From: JANNNF01 sp040385825
Lineage (GTDB): Bacteria > Pseudomonadota > Alphaproteobacteria > Rhodobacterales > Rhodobacteraceae
Direction of reading: 5' to 3'
Length of the DNA: 42,390 bases
Assembly (NCBI GenBank): GCA_040385825.1
Contig: JAZKGQ010000037.1
Span: 1 to 42,390, forward strand
In this document: positions 22,330 through 33,100 of the stretch, one piece after another
Layout: each line of letters opens with the position of its first letter
Position numbering within the stretch: position 1 is the stretch's first letter
Made by a program: the position numbers and the translations under genes
Notes under the pieces: generated by a model
Told to the model about the DNA's origin: nothing
What the model saw: the letters and a program-made list of their open reading frames with translations, nothing else
Databases searched by the model: none

Positions 22330-24345
22330 ATGGCGCTGATCATCCCCGAAGCGCAGACGCCGTTCAGCCTGGTGGAACAGCCACGGCTGAACCCGAACGC
22401 GCCCAATATCGGCGACGGAGTGGCGGCGCTGGCCGATACCGGTCTTCAGATCGTGGCGCAGAAGAAGAAGGCCGCAACCGACCGCACACTGCGCGAGGCC
22501 CGCCTGACCGCCATCGAACAGCTGGACGAGGTGCGGTTCAAATATGAGACCGATACCAACCTTGACGGTCTGACCGAACGCTGGTCCGCCGATGCCGATG
22601 CCGTGGCAGGCAGCATCGCCAAGGGCCTGCCTGTCCATCTGCGGGCCGATTTCCAGACATCGATCCGCGAGATGGTGGCCCCGCAGACATCGGCGATCCG
22701 CCGGCGCGAATACGCCCTGTTTCAGGACCGCGAAATGGCGGCGCTGAACGGCGACCTGCGGCGCTATGAAAAATCGGCGGCGACCGCCCCCGACGATGCC
22801 AGCCGCGACCAGGTGCTGGCCGAGGCGGCTGCGGCCGTGGGTGCCGCCGTGGATGCAGGTCTTGTGTCGCGCGTGGAGGCCGACAAGATCCTGTCCGACA
22901 TCCCGGCCAACAGCGACCGCATTGCGGCCTACACCATGCTGGACGATGATCCCGCCGGTCTGCTGGAGGCGCTGGACAGCGGCGAGCTGAGTGGTCTGAC
23001 GGCCGAGGAAGCCGCCCGGTCCCGTGTCGCAGCCAAAGGGGCGGTGGCCACCGCAGCGGCCCGCACCGCGCGCGAGGCCGAACTGCAAGCCAAGACCGCT
23101 GACCGTGAGCTCGCCAAAAAGGCCGACGACGCGATCCGCATCATCGAAGACGGCCGCCCCTTTGATGGCCTGTCGGATCTGCTGGGCGAAACCAGCGGCA
23201 CCGCGCATTATGACCGGGTGCTGTCTGCGATAGACGCCCAGCAGACGGCGGGCAATTTTGCACTGCAATCGCCTGCCGAACAGGCAGAAACCCTCGCGCG
23301 GCTGGAGGCCACGCCGACGAAGAACCCGTCCGATGTAGGCCGCGTAAACCGCCTGAAGGGCGTGGCGGAACGGACGAAGGCCAGCCTTGATGCCGACCGG
23401 CTGGCCCATGTGAGGGAACGCGGCATCATGCCGATCGATCCCGTGGACATCGGCGATCCCCAGAGTGTGGCGCGCCGCCGAGCCGAGGCGGAAACCGTCC
23501 ACCGCGAATTTACGCCGGAAGCCGCCGAAATCCAGTATTTCGACAAGCCCGAAGCGGAACGGCTTGCAGCGATCCTTGCCAGTCCTGACACGGATCAGGC
23601 GGTGGCCGTTCTGACCGCGATCGACCGCAACTTCGGTGAAGCGGCCGGCATGGCCTATTCGCAGATCGGCGCGACAGATCCCGTCGCGCAGCTGGCCGGT
23701 GCGCTGGTATCGGACACCGGACAGATCGACACCGCCCGCACGCTGCTTCAGGGCCGGACCATGCTGAAGGCGGGCCAGGGCGGGAAACTGGCGGCAGAGG
23801 CAAAGCGCGGCGTCGTCGCGGAATTCGCAAGTTCCTTTGCTGGCCCGACCGCCGCACCGCGCCTGGCCGCAGCACAGGCCGCCGCAGATGCGTATTTTGC
23901 CGCCTCCGGCCTTGGTATTGCCGACCCCAAATCGGAGGCAGCAAAAGCCGGGTATCGCGCGGCGTGGCAGGCAGTCACTGGCCAGACCACCCGCAGCGGG
24001 GTGGCCTATGGCGGCACGCAACCCGTGAACGGTCGTGCCGCAGTTTTGCCGCCCAACCTGAGCCCGCAGCAAGTCGAACAGGCGCTTGTCTTTTATGACG
24101 AGAAGCACTGGAAGCGGGCGTCGGCCACCGGCCATGCCCCGACCTTCGGCGATGGCAAAGCTGTTCACCAGACGGATCGTGACCAGCGCGAACGGCTGAA
24201 CATCGTGTCGTTGGGCAGCGGCATGTATGCCCTGGGCTATGCGCAGCGAGACGGCACCATCGTGTACCTGCGGGACAATTCCCAGACGGACGGGCTTTTC
24301 CGGTTCGACCTCCAATCACTCGTGACCGGGAGGGCATCGCAATGA
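22330..24345 (+). CDS. Large internal virion protein (T7 gp15-like position)
   Basis: 671 aa from ATG 22330, one base after the preceding stop. It is overwhelmingly helical and Ala/Glu/Arg-rich (e.g. 'EARLTAIEQLDEVRFKYETD', 'ARTAREAELQAKTADRELAK'), with no catalytic motif seen. It occupies the gp15 slot and is expected to build the ejection core or channel across the periplasm. Function by position and composition only. ATGA overlap with the next gene. Confidence 0.7.
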   Translation: MALIIPEAQTPFSLVEQPRLNPNAPNIGDGVAALADTGLQIVAQKKKAATDRTLREARLTAIEQLDEVRFKYETDTNLDGLTERWSADADAVAGSIAKGLPVHLRADFQTSIREMVAPQTSAIRRREYALFQDREMAALNGDLRRYEKSAATAPDDASRDQVLAEAAAAVGAAVDAGLVSRVEADKILSDIPANSDRIAAYTMLDDDPAGLLEALDSGELSGLTAEEAARSRVAAKGAVATAAARTAREAELQAKTADRELAKKADDAIRIIEDGRPFDGLSDLLGETSGTAHYDRVLSAIDAQQTAGNFALQSPAEQAETLARLEATPTKNPSDVGRVNRLKGVAERTKASLDADRLAHVRERGIMPIDPVDIGDPQSVARRRAEAETVHREFTPEAAEIQYFDKPEAERLAAILASPDTDQAVAVLTAIDRNFGEAAGMAYSQIGATDPVAQLAGALVSDTGQIDTARTLLQGRTMLKAGQGGKLAAEAKRGVVAEFASSFAGPTAAPRLAAAQAAADAYFAASGLGIADPKSEAAKAGYRAAWQAVTGQTTRSGVAYGGTQPVNGRAAVLPPNLSPQQVEQALVFYDEKHWKRASATGHAPTFGDGKAVHQTDRDQRERLNIVSLGSGMYALGYAQRDGTIVYLRDNSQTDGLFRFDLQSLVTGRASQ

Positions 24346-27218
24346 ACGAACTGCCCTTGATCGACATCGGCCCTGAAACCGATGATCTGGACCTGTTTGG
24401 CGCACAGTTCGATCAGGCGACAGCCGAACGCAATTACATGTGGATGCACCAGCGCCGCACGGAAAGCCGCGTCATGGACGAGCTGGGAAGCCTGTCTGCA
24501 GCCATGTTCGGCGACCCTGAGAAATGGAAAGAGGATCTTTACACCCCGCCCGATACGCCGCTGGCGGCCGCCCGTAACCCGCTTGATGCTGCCGAACAGC
24601 GCATGTTCGAGATGCTGGACCGGGTGCGCAGCAACAACCCCGGCGCCGGTGAATTTGCCAACTTTCCGATGGACCGCGACGATCTGCGTTTCCGGGCGGC
24701 CGCAGCGGCATCGAAAGAAATCGCCGACGAAAAGGCTGACGCGGAAGGCCGTATCGCCAGCCGCAGCGATCCCAACGTCCTGGGCGGAATGGCCTCTTTC
24801 GCGGGGGATGCGGCGGCCGCTGTCACCGACATTGAAGGTGTGATGACGTTGCCCTTGGGTGCCGGTGCCGGCAGCCTTGCGCGCACGATGCTGATCAACA
24901 GCTTCATCGGCGGCTTTTCCGAGGCGATCACGATCCCGGCTTACCAGCGCCAGGCCGAACGGCTTGGAACGAACGCGCCTGATCCGGTGATGCAGGTTCT
25001 GATGGGGGCGACGTTTGGCGCGGCCCTGCCATTGGCCGGGCGCGCCGTCCGTCTCGGGGCAAATGCTCTTACCCCGGCAGGTCGCGTGACCAACCGCGAA
25101 TTGCTGGGGTTCGCGCGCGCGGCCGATGCCACCGATGAACAGCGCGGTGCCGCACATGTGCTGGCCCGCGACGAAGCCGCCCGCGACACGGCGCTTCCGG
25201 GCAGCAACCACGACGCACATGTGGCCAATATCGATGCTGCCGAACGTGCCCTGCTGAATGACACGCCCGAGATGGTGCGGGTCGATGACGTGGTGCCGCG
25301 CATGGACGGGGCCGACGCCCCTGCCGCCCGCGCCACGCCCGGCACCCCGCCTGTGTTCGACTATGCGGCTGGCGGCAATGCGGCCCGTGATGCCAACCAG
25401 GTGGGCTATGTCTTCGGAAAGCTGGTGGATCAGGGCTATGACGCCCCGCAGACCGCTGCGATCCTGGGCAACCTGATGGTCGAAAGCGGCAAGGGGCTGA
25501 ACACCGGCGCGATCGGCGACAATGGGAACGCCAATGGCATGGCCCAGTGGAACGGGCCGCGCCGCCGTGCCCTGCACCGCTTTGCCGAGGCGCGCGGCGT
25601 GGACTGGCGCGACATCGACCTTCAGGTCGAGTTTCTGCACCGCGAAATGCAGGGGCCGGGCTGGACCAACGCCGAAACCAAGGCCGCTTTCTTTGCCGCA
25701 ACCGACGCGGCGGAAGCGGCCCGCATCGCGTCTGAACACTTCTGGCGGCCGGGCGTGCCGCACCTGTCCAGCCGCATGGCCTATGCCCGCATGGTGGCAA
25801 GCCAGTATGAGGGTGGGCAGGTGCCCAAGGGCGGTGCCCCCGGCAAGTGGCGCAACCCCGGCGACGACGCGCTGGCATCCGGCGTCGTCAGCTTCAACCC
25901 GCGCGACTTGCTGACCGATGCCAACGCCTACCAGTACAAGCTGGGCGGCGACCGCTACGGTGTGACGGACCGGCTGCAATCGGAACGGGAATGGGATGCG
26001 CGCGCCGCCGTGGGCGTGATCGTGCATGAACGTCTGGACGGCATCCGCTACATCGCCGATGGCCACCAGCGCCTTGGTCTGGCGAACCGCCTTCTGAACC
26101 GGGGCGGCGACGGGATCGAGCTTCAGGGCTTTCTCATGCGCGAGGCCGATGGCTGGACGGTCGAACAAGTGCGCGCCACCGCCGCGCTGAAGAACATCCG
26201 TTCCGAAAGCGGCACCCCGCTGGACGCGGCCAAGCTCTTGCGTGACAGCCCGGAACTGGCCAGCCAGATCAGCCGGTCGCGCCCCTTCATGGCACAGGCG
26301 CAGGGCCTGTCGGACCTCGCACCCGGTCCGTTCCAAGCCGTGGTGAACGAGGTGATCCCGCAGAACTTCGGTGCGATCGTGGGCCGGGTCATCCCGGATG
26401 ATGACCGCCTGCAAGGGGTGGCCATCGCCACGCTGGCCAAAGCGAGGCCCGCCAACGAAACACAGGCCGAAAGCATCATCCGCGACATCCGCCGCCTTGG
26501 GCTGGAAAAGCGGGCAGACGACGCGCAGCTCGACATGTTCGGCGCTGGTTTCAACCTGCGCGACACGGTGATTTCGGAACGTGCCCAGGTGATCGACCGC
26601 GTGATCAAGGATGCCCGCGCCGACCGCGCGCTGTTCTCGCGCCTCGAAAAGCAGGCTGAAACCATCCAGGAGGCAGGCAATGTCCTTGACCGCGAAGCCA
26701 ACCTCAGCCGGGCCGAGCTTGCCGAACAGGCCCTTGCCCGCGTCCTCATCCTTGCCGACCAGCCCGGCCCCGTCCGGGACGCCATCGACGCCGCCGCAAA
26801 GGCGCTCCGCAGCGGAACAAGGATCGACGCCGCCGCCAACGCGGTCTTCGACGCTCTCGGACGATCAGCTGATGCGCGTGCGGGTGGAGCTGCTGCGGAT
26901 GGAGCTGGTGGAGGCGGGGCTGCGCCTGCGTCCCTAGATCCGCCCCGCCTGACCGATCTGCCGGCCGAGGGCGAAGCCCGCATGCAGCGCGGTCTGTTTG
27001 ATGACCCGGTGGATGACGTGGCCGAAACACGCCGCCTGGACACGCTGGAGCGGCAAATGACGGTGCGTCTCGCAGACCCCGCATTTGATCTTGCCCTGCC
27101 GCTGACGGCCGCGCCGGACGGCCCCAGCCAGTCCTTGCGCGCACTGGTCGCCGATCTCAACGAAGAAGCCGATTTTGTAGACGCCCTGAAAACCATCTGC
27201 ATGCCGAAAGGAAGCTGA
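24342..27218 (+). CDS. Multidomain injected protein: phage lysozyme plus ParB-like domain
   Basis: 958 aa. A helical N-region includes a hydrophobic segment (about 160-195, GVMTLPLGAGAGSLARTMLI). Residues about 350-485 form a phage tail-lysozyme-type domain: QTAAILGNLMVESG (candidate catalytic Glu at about 381) and GDNGNANGMAQWNGPRRRAL. Residues about 515-640 resemble a ParB/DdrB-like nuclease domain, with NPRDLLTDAN and the IADGHQRLGLANRL motif at about 570-584. A helical C-region follows. Ejected proteins that combine peptidoglycan hydrolase with ParB-like parts recall 'polyvalent' proteins. Expected roles: local cell-wall opening during ejection and an early intracellular action on DNA or host defence. 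The second role is inference. Confidence 0.82.
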   Translation: MNELPLIDIGPETDDLDLFGAQFDQATAERNYMWMHQRRTESRVMDELGSLSAAMFGDPEKWKEDLYTPPDTPLAAARNPLDAAEQRMFEMLDRVRSNNPGAGEFANFPMDRDDLRFRAAAAASKEIADEKADAEGRIASRSDPNVLGGMASFAGDAAAAVTDIEGVMTLPLGAGAGSLARTMLINSFIGGFSEAITIPAYQRQAERLGTNAPDPVMQVLMGATFGAALPLAGRAVRLGANALTPAGRVTNRELLGFARAADATDEQRGAAHVLARDEAARDTALPGSNHDAHVANIDAAERALLNDTPEMVRVDDVVPRMDGADAPAARATPGTPPVFDYAAGGNAARDANQVGYVFGKLVDQGYDAPQTAAILGNLMVESGKGLNTGAIGDNGNANGMAQWNGPRRRALHRFAEARGVDWRDIDLQVEFLHREMQGPGWTNAETKAAFFAATDAAEAARIASEHFWRPGVPHLSSRMAYARMVASQYEGGQVPKGGAPGKWRNPGDDALASGVVSFNPRDLLTDANAYQYKLGGDRYGVTDRLQSEREWDARAAVGVIVHERLDGIRYIADGHQRLGLANRLLNRGGDGIELQGFLMREADGWTVEQVRATAALKNIRSESGTPLDAAKLLRDSPELASQISRSRPFMAQAQGLSDLAPGPFQAVVNEVIPQNFGAIVGRVIPDDDRLQGVAIATLAKARPANETQAESIIRDIRRLGLEKRADDAQLDMFGAGFNLRDTVISERAQVIDRVIKDARADRALFSRLEKQAETIQEAGNVLDREANLSRAELAEQALARVLILADQPGPVRDAIDAAAKALRSGTRIDAAANAVFDALGRSADARAGGAAADGAGGGGAAPASLDPPRLTDLPAEGEARMQRGLFDDPVDDVAETRRLDTLERQMTVRLADPAFDLALPLTAAPDGPSQSLRALVADLNEEADFVDALKTICMPKGS

Positions 27219-27219
27219 C

Positions 27220-27570
27220 ATGACGAAGAAAGCCGAAAAACCCGAGGACGACCAGACCGCAGAGACCGCGCGGCTGGCACAGGAGGCCGCCGACGCAGAG
27301 ACCGCACGGCTGGCACAGGAAGCTGCGCTGCCCGCCCTTGGCCCCTTCCCCTCTGGCGAGTTGGCCGCAGGGCATGGCGCATGCCGCGCTGGCTGGGCGC
27401 CCGGCTATATGTTGCTGGCGGTCGAGGCTGGTGGACGCAGCGGCGCGCGGCGCAAGCTGGTCACGACAGGTTCGCGGTCCGGTCTGATTGACTGGAAGCC
27501 GCAGCATCTGGCGGACGAGCTGCTGGCGCAGGATTGGTTCGTGATGCCGCAGGGCGAGCTGATCCCGTGA
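27220..27570 (+). CDS. Small protein with two tandem 12-residue repeats
   Basis: 116 aa. AETARLAQEAAD occurs twice in tandem (DNA units 27259-27294 and 27295-27330, 36-bp period with a few third-position changes), forming a charged helix. A Gly/Pro-rich middle and 'LVTTGSRSGLIDWKPQHLAD' follow. No family recognised; likely a virion-associated component or accessory of the flanking ejection proteins. The repeat is prone to copy-number change. Confidence 0.65.
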   Translation: MTKKAEKPEDDQTAETARLAQEAADAETARLAQEAALPALGPFPSGELAAGHGACRAGWAPGYMLLAVEAGGRSGARRKLVTTGSRSGLIDWKPQHLADELLAQDWFVMPQGELIP

Positions 27571-30110
27571 GCCTGCATGACTGCCTTCAGCGCGCGATCG
27601 ACGACGACGCTCTGCCGCCCGCTCGTGCGCGCCGGGCGCAGGCCCTTTATGCCGAACGCCTGACGGCCCATGCCAGCCTTGGCCAGGGGGCCGAGGCCAT
27701 GGCCGCCGAGGATGTGTGGGTGTTCCTGCGCAAGGAGGCGATCCGCAAGCGGCGTGGTGCATACATGCAGGCATCGGCACAGATGAACGTCGCCGATGCG
27801 CTGGCCCGCCACCGCGATGCTGACGGGCAACCGAACGCGGCATCTGCCCTGCGCCAGTTTGTCGAATGGGGGCAATCGGCAACGCACCAATCGGTCAGCT
27901 CCGTGCGGGAGGCGCTGTCCATGAGCTACATGCGCGACGTGTCGGATCTGATCCTGGCGCACAAGCGCAACAAGTTCACCGGCGCGGTGCGCCAGCGGGC
28001 GCGGCTGAACAATGTGGTGCGCGAGCTGAAGGGCGAGGCGACCGGCGATGATCGGTCAAAGTCCATCGCCGAAGCCGTCCGTGCCACCCTTGAACGCGCG
28101 CGGCAGGAACACAACGCGGCCGGCGGAAATATCGGCAAGCTGGAGGGCTATGACCTGCCACATCACTGGGATCGCCAGTTGGTCGGCAAGGTGCCGGAAG
28201 ATCAGTTCGTGCGGGACATGACCCAGCAGATGGACTGGGAGAGGATTGTTGACCGCGACACGGATCTGCCTTTCAGCCAGTCCACCGTCGCGGCGCGGGA
28301 TGCCTTCCTGAAAACCATCCACGCCCGCATCAAGTCCGGGGGCTGGTCGAACCGGGAGCCTGCCGGGGTGACGATCGGGTCATCGCTAGGCAACAGCCGG
28401 GCCGATCCGCGCGTGCTGCACTTCAAGACGGCCGACGGCTGGCTGGCGATGAATGACAAATACGGCACGGCCGATCCGTTTTCGGCCATCGTTGAGCATC
28501 TGCAAGCCATGGCGCGCGATACCGCCATCATGCGCATTCTCGGGCCGAACCCCTATGCGACATTGGAATATGGTCGTCAGGCCGCGCTGAAGCTGGCGAC
28601 AGACCGGCCGTGGAAACCGAACAAATCACTGGAAGCCTTTGGCAAAGGGCTCTCGCTTTACAGCACGCCCGAGGCAGAGGTGAAGGCCGTGGCGAGCCAC
28701 GCGGGACAGATGCTGGATCTGATCACAGGTGCCGCCAATCAGCCTGAGATGGATCTGTTTGCGCATTTCATGAGCGCCAAGATCCGCCCGATGCTGGTGG
28801 CATCCCAACTTGGCGGGGCCATTCTTTCGGCTGTGACCGATGTGGGCTTTATGGGCATGGCTTCGCGGCACGTCGGTATCGACCCCAAGCGCACGCTGGC
28901 CCGCCATTTCAAGACGCTGGTATCGGCCGACAACCGCGCGCTGCTGGTGCGCGCCGGGATCATTGCTGAAAGCATGGCGGCGACCGGCGTGTCGCAGGCC
29001 CGTCTGATGGGCGAGGCCATGGGGCCGGGCATCTGGCAGCACCTGTCGGAATTCACCATGCGCGCGTCGGGCCTCACAGCCTGGACCGATATCGCGCGCG
29101 GGGTGTCGCAGTTGGAATTCTATGGCTTTCTTGCGGATAACACCGCCAAAAGCTGGGACCAGATCAATCCCTGGCTGCGGGACAATGCCCTGGCAACCGC
29201 CGGCATCACCGCTGACGAATGGGATGTGATCCGCAAGACGGATCTGTTCCGCCATCCGCAGGATGCCGATGCCACGTTCCTGATCCCCGACGACATCCGC
29301 AAGCGCACGGATCTGGCACCGGATGTGGCGCTGGACCTGTCGCTGAAGCTGGGGGCGGCGATCCAGAACCAGAAGGAATTCTTTGTGCCCAACGCGAGCC
29401 TGCGCGCCCGCGCCGCCTGGCAGAAGGGTCAGCCTGGCACGGCGGGCGGCGAGCTGGCCCGATCGGCGCTGATGTACAAGAATTTCCCATTGACCCTGAT
29501 GCAGAACCAGCTGGGGCGCGTGCTTTACCAGAAGGTGCGCGGCACACGTTTCACCAACATTCTCATGTTCGGGATGATCACCACCCTGGGCGGGGCTATG
29601 GCCAGCCAGTTCAAGGAAGTAGCAAAGGGTCGCGATCTGCGTGACATGACGGACCCCAAATTCTGGTGGTCCGCCGTGTTGCAGGGTGGCGGGCTGGGCC
29701 TGTTTGGCGATTTCCTCTACTCCACCGAAAACCGCTTCGGCGGTGGATGGGCCACATCGCTGGCTGGCCCCCCGGTTGCGTTTGCCGATCGGGTGGGTGG
29801 CCTTGGTGACACCTTTTACAAGGCGCTGACATCGCGCGACCCCGAAGATATCGACAAGGCGCAGCGCGAGGCAATCCGCTTTGCCAACCAGTTCTCTGGG
29901 CCGACCAATCTCTGGTATCTCAACACCGCCTTCGACCGCCTCGTCTGGGACAACCTTCAGGAATGGCTGGACGGTGGCGCAGCCAAGGCCTGGTCACAGG
30001 CCGAGAAGCGCCGCGTCAAAGAGTTTGGCAACCCAGCCTACTGGCCGCAGGGGCAGGCCCTGCCATCCCGCCTCCCCAACCTTTCCAATGCCACCGGAGC
30101 AGCGCCATGA
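27567..30110 (+). CDS. Large internal virion/DNA ejection protein, GTG start
   Basis: 847 aa from GTG 27567, which overlaps the preceding TGA (gTGA). The longer frame from 27534 overlaps coding sequence in another frame. All-helical, many Ala/Arg/Glu, with recognisable stretches 'GGNIGKLEGYDLPHHWDR', 'AREAFLKTIHARIKSGG'-like 'ARDAFLKTIHARIKSGGWSN', 'GQMLDLITGAANQPEMDLFA' and, near the end, 'TSLAGPPVAFADRVGGLGDT' (hydrophobic, possibly membrane-interacting). It occupies the gp16-like place as the last protein before the tail fibre. Its function as an ejection protein is inferred from order, size and helical content. Confidence 0.72.
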   Translation: MSLHDCLQRAIDDDALPPARARRAQALYAERLTAHASLGQGAEAMAAEDVWVFLRKEAIRKRRGAYMQASAQMNVADALARHRDADGQPNAASALRQFVEWGQSATHQSVSSVREALSMSYMRDVSDLILAHKRNKFTGAVRQRARLNNVVRELKGEATGDDRSKSIAEAVRATLERARQEHNAAGGNIGKLEGYDLPHHWDRQLVGKVPEDQFVRDMTQQMDWERIVDRDTDLPFSQSTVAARDAFLKTIHARIKSGGWSNREPAGVTIGSSLGNSRADPRVLHFKTADGWLAMNDKYGTADPFSAIVEHLQAMARDTAIMRILGPNPYATLEYGRQAALKLATDRPWKPNKSLEAFGKGLSLYSTPEAEVKAVASHAGQMLDLITGAANQPEMDLFAHFMSAKIRPMLVASQLGGAILSAVTDVGFMGMASRHVGIDPKRTLARHFKTLVSADNRALLVRAGIIAESMAATGVSQARLMGEAMGPGIWQHLSEFTMRASGLTAWTDIARGVSQLEFYGFLADNTAKSWDQINPWLRDNALATAGITADEWDVIRKTDLFRHPQDADATFLIPDDIRKRTDLAPDVALDLSLKLGAAIQNQKEFFVPNASLRARAAWQKGQPGTAGGELARSALMYKNFPLTLMQNQLGRVLYQKVRGTRFTNILMFGMITTLGGAMASQFKEVAKGRDLRDMTDPKFWWSAVLQGGGLGLFGDFLYSTENRFGGGWATSLAGPPVAFADRVGGLGDTFYKALTSRDPEDIDKAQREAIRFANQFSGPTNLWYLNTAFDRLVWDNLQEWLDGGAAKAWSQAEKRRVKEFGNPAYWPQGQALPSRLPNLSNATGAAP

Positions 30111-33100
30111 CACAGGCACTTCAGATTGAGAATGTCACCTATGTGCTGCCTCTCGACGGCGTTGCCACGGTGCCCTGGCGCTATATGGCTGCCGGGCACC
30201 ATCGTGGCGAGTTTCTGGACGCCGATGGCCGCTTCATCGCCGATGCGGTTCTGGGCGTTGATTTCCGCGTCTGGCCTGAAGGCGACACGCTGGCGAATGT
30301 CGGCCGTGTCGAAATGCTGCATGATCTGCCCGGCGGATATGGCCGCTTCCGCCTGTTCCGCAACACGGCGGCGGTGCAGCTTTACGCCGCCACGCCCGGT
30401 GCCGAGGGGGTGGAAAAGCAGCTGGACCGCGACAGCCTGGTGGATCAGGAGATCCAGGCGGCGCTGACCCGCACCCTGCGCCTGCGCGATCCGCAGGAAA
30501 AGCTGACACCGCTGGGCCAGTCACTTCTGGGTTTCGATGATGACGGCAATGTCGTACTCTATCCGATCACCGGCACCGGGGGCGATGGCTATCTGAACGT
30601 GGTGACGATCACGATCACAGGCGACGGCGAGCGCACCGACTGGCCGCTGCCCTTTGCCCCCGGCAATATCGGCAACACCCGCGTGAACTTCGGTGCGGCT
30701 TACCAGCTGCGCAGCACCTATTCGGTGACGGGCACCATCCTGCATTTCTTCACGCCGGTGCCGCGCGGCATGATCGGCGAGGTGGATCTGATCCAGACCA
30801 TCGAAATCCCGCAGGTGCATGAACAGAATGTCGTGATGACCGAGGGCGGCACGCTCTATGACCAGCTGGCGGCGCGGCCGCTGCCCTTCGCCAGCCGCGA
30901 CACCTTCGTCGCCGCCAGCCCGCCCGCCAGTGTCGGCCGCGCGCTGGTGAATGCGTCGGTGGTCGAGGCCGACGATGACGGGGTGATCCAGACGGCCAAC
31001 CTGCGCCGCTGGAACCCGGCGGGCGGGCAGTTCGACTTCGGGCTGGCCGGGTCCGCCTCCGACATCGCATCGGACTTCAGCGGCATCTTCAGCCAGTTCG
31101 TGGCCGATTGCTCCACCCACAAATGGATGGGCAAGCTGGGCCGCCCGGAACCCTACGAGGGGCGCTTTGCCGATCTGGTCGTTCCGGGCGATGTGAGCCT
31201 CGATTTCAGCGGGGCCGAGCTGTTCGGGAAGACCCAGTTCCAGCACTTCGCGGGCAATGGCGTGCAGACCGCCTTCACCATCGACGCCTTCCCGTATCTT
31301 GACGAAGGCGTCAGCCTCATGGCGGTGGACGGGGCCGGTGACGCGGTGACGATGGTGGCAGGCACCGACTACGCGATGGCCGGGCCGGTGATCACCCCGA
31401 CCGTGCTGCTGCCGATCGGAACGACGATGGTAGTGGCCTCGCGGGTGCCGCTGGTCCGCCTGCGCAGCGCCACGCGCAGCACCATCCGCCTGCGGGGCGG
31501 GCGCTTCGATCTGTCGAACATGGGATATGTCGTGGCGCAGTCGTCGGGCAGCGGCCCGAACCTGACCGGCTGGGGCCGCGTCTACTGGGACGGTGCCATG
31601 GAAAGCGTCAACAACGGCGGGCGCTGGTATGACCCGATCCTGACCCGGCGCAGCGACAGCGGCCTGACCCTGACCGACTGCAACAGCTCTGACATCTTCG
31701 GCTATGTCGCCACCGGCATGTGCGATCTGGCGGCCTATATTTCCGGCGGTGCCGACATGGGCTTTGCCGATGATGGCTATGGCACCCGGTTCCACGGCGG
31801 CGAGGCTCTGCGCTGCAACCTCGACATCAAGTCGGCGCGCGGCCACGGCTCGCTGGGCATCATCAACCGCGTCGGGCGCGACTGCAAGACCAACATCTTC
31901 CTCGCTGCCGTGGATGACGGGTCCGAGATTTTCCCCGGCCGCAACCTGCAAGTGCAGAATTATCAGGCGAAGAACACCGGGCGGCGCGCGCTGGATGACC
32001 GCAGCGGCATCGGCGGCAAGGTGCAGATGACGATCGAGGACTGGGGCTACATGCCCGACGGCTCGCTGTTCATCGGTGACGACGGCGTGAATGACAGCCA
32101 CGCCGTGTTCATCTCGCAAAAGAACGGGCTGGATCTGGACGTGCAGATCCGGCCCGGCGCGCGCCTGCCCGCCCCCGGCCGCCCGGCGATCCAGATCAGC
32201 GGCACCTGCCATGCGATCCGGATCAAGGCCGACATCACCGGCAATGACATCGGCATCGCCGAGACCGGCGGCACGGGCGCGAACGAATATGGCAACCATT
32301 ATGATCTGCGCACGCTGGACGTGGCGGCCCCGCTGTCGCTGGCCTCCGAGAGCCTGAGCACCTGGGTGCTGGACGAACAGCAGAGCGACGGCAGCGGCGA
32401 TCCGAACTTCATGGCGTGGCAGTCGTCGGACGGCCGTGTCACCCCGCAGCATTTCGGCGGGGTGGGCAACGGCATCAAGGACGATACCGAGGCGGTGCAG
32501 CTGGCGGCGAGCTATGCGGCGGCGGTCGAAGGACGCGAGCTGAGCCTGAACAAGATCTACGGCGTGTCGGGCAAGATCGACATGCGCGCCCGTCTCGGCG
32601 CAAGCCCCGGCCGTCTGAAGGTGCTGCCCACCTTCGGGGCCGATGCTGATAAATGCGTCGTGCTGGATGGCACCGAAGCCGCCCTGCGCGACGGCCGCGC
32701 CGATCACGCGCTGTATGTGGACGGCGGTTCCTTCTTCGGCGAGGTGCGCGGCACCTGGAGCGCTGCCTCCGGAGCCTTCCCGCTTTATACCGATTACAAG
32801 GCCCCGAACACCATGGGGCTGAACAGCAGCTTCAAGGTGACGGTGGCCGGGACGGTGGGCGGTGTGAGTTTCGCCGTGGGCGATCTGCTGATCGCGCTGG
32901 TGGCGCAGCCTTCCACAGCCGTCTTCGCCGGGAACTGGAAGAAGGTCGCGGGCGAGATTTCGGCGGTGAAAGTGTCGGGCCTGGCACTTCCCTTCGGCAA
33001 TATCCGCGTGTCCGCCCTGCGCTGTGATCAGGCGATTACCGTGTCAGGCAACACCGAGCGCACCAATTTCGATGTGGAGGGTTATTTCTGCCACGGGCTG

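Noticed and set aside
30521..32707. 728-aa minus-strand ORF opposite the tail fibre
   Set aside because: Antisense shadow with His/Gln/Gly-rich composition; the plus strand has the beta-helix signature and coupled start.
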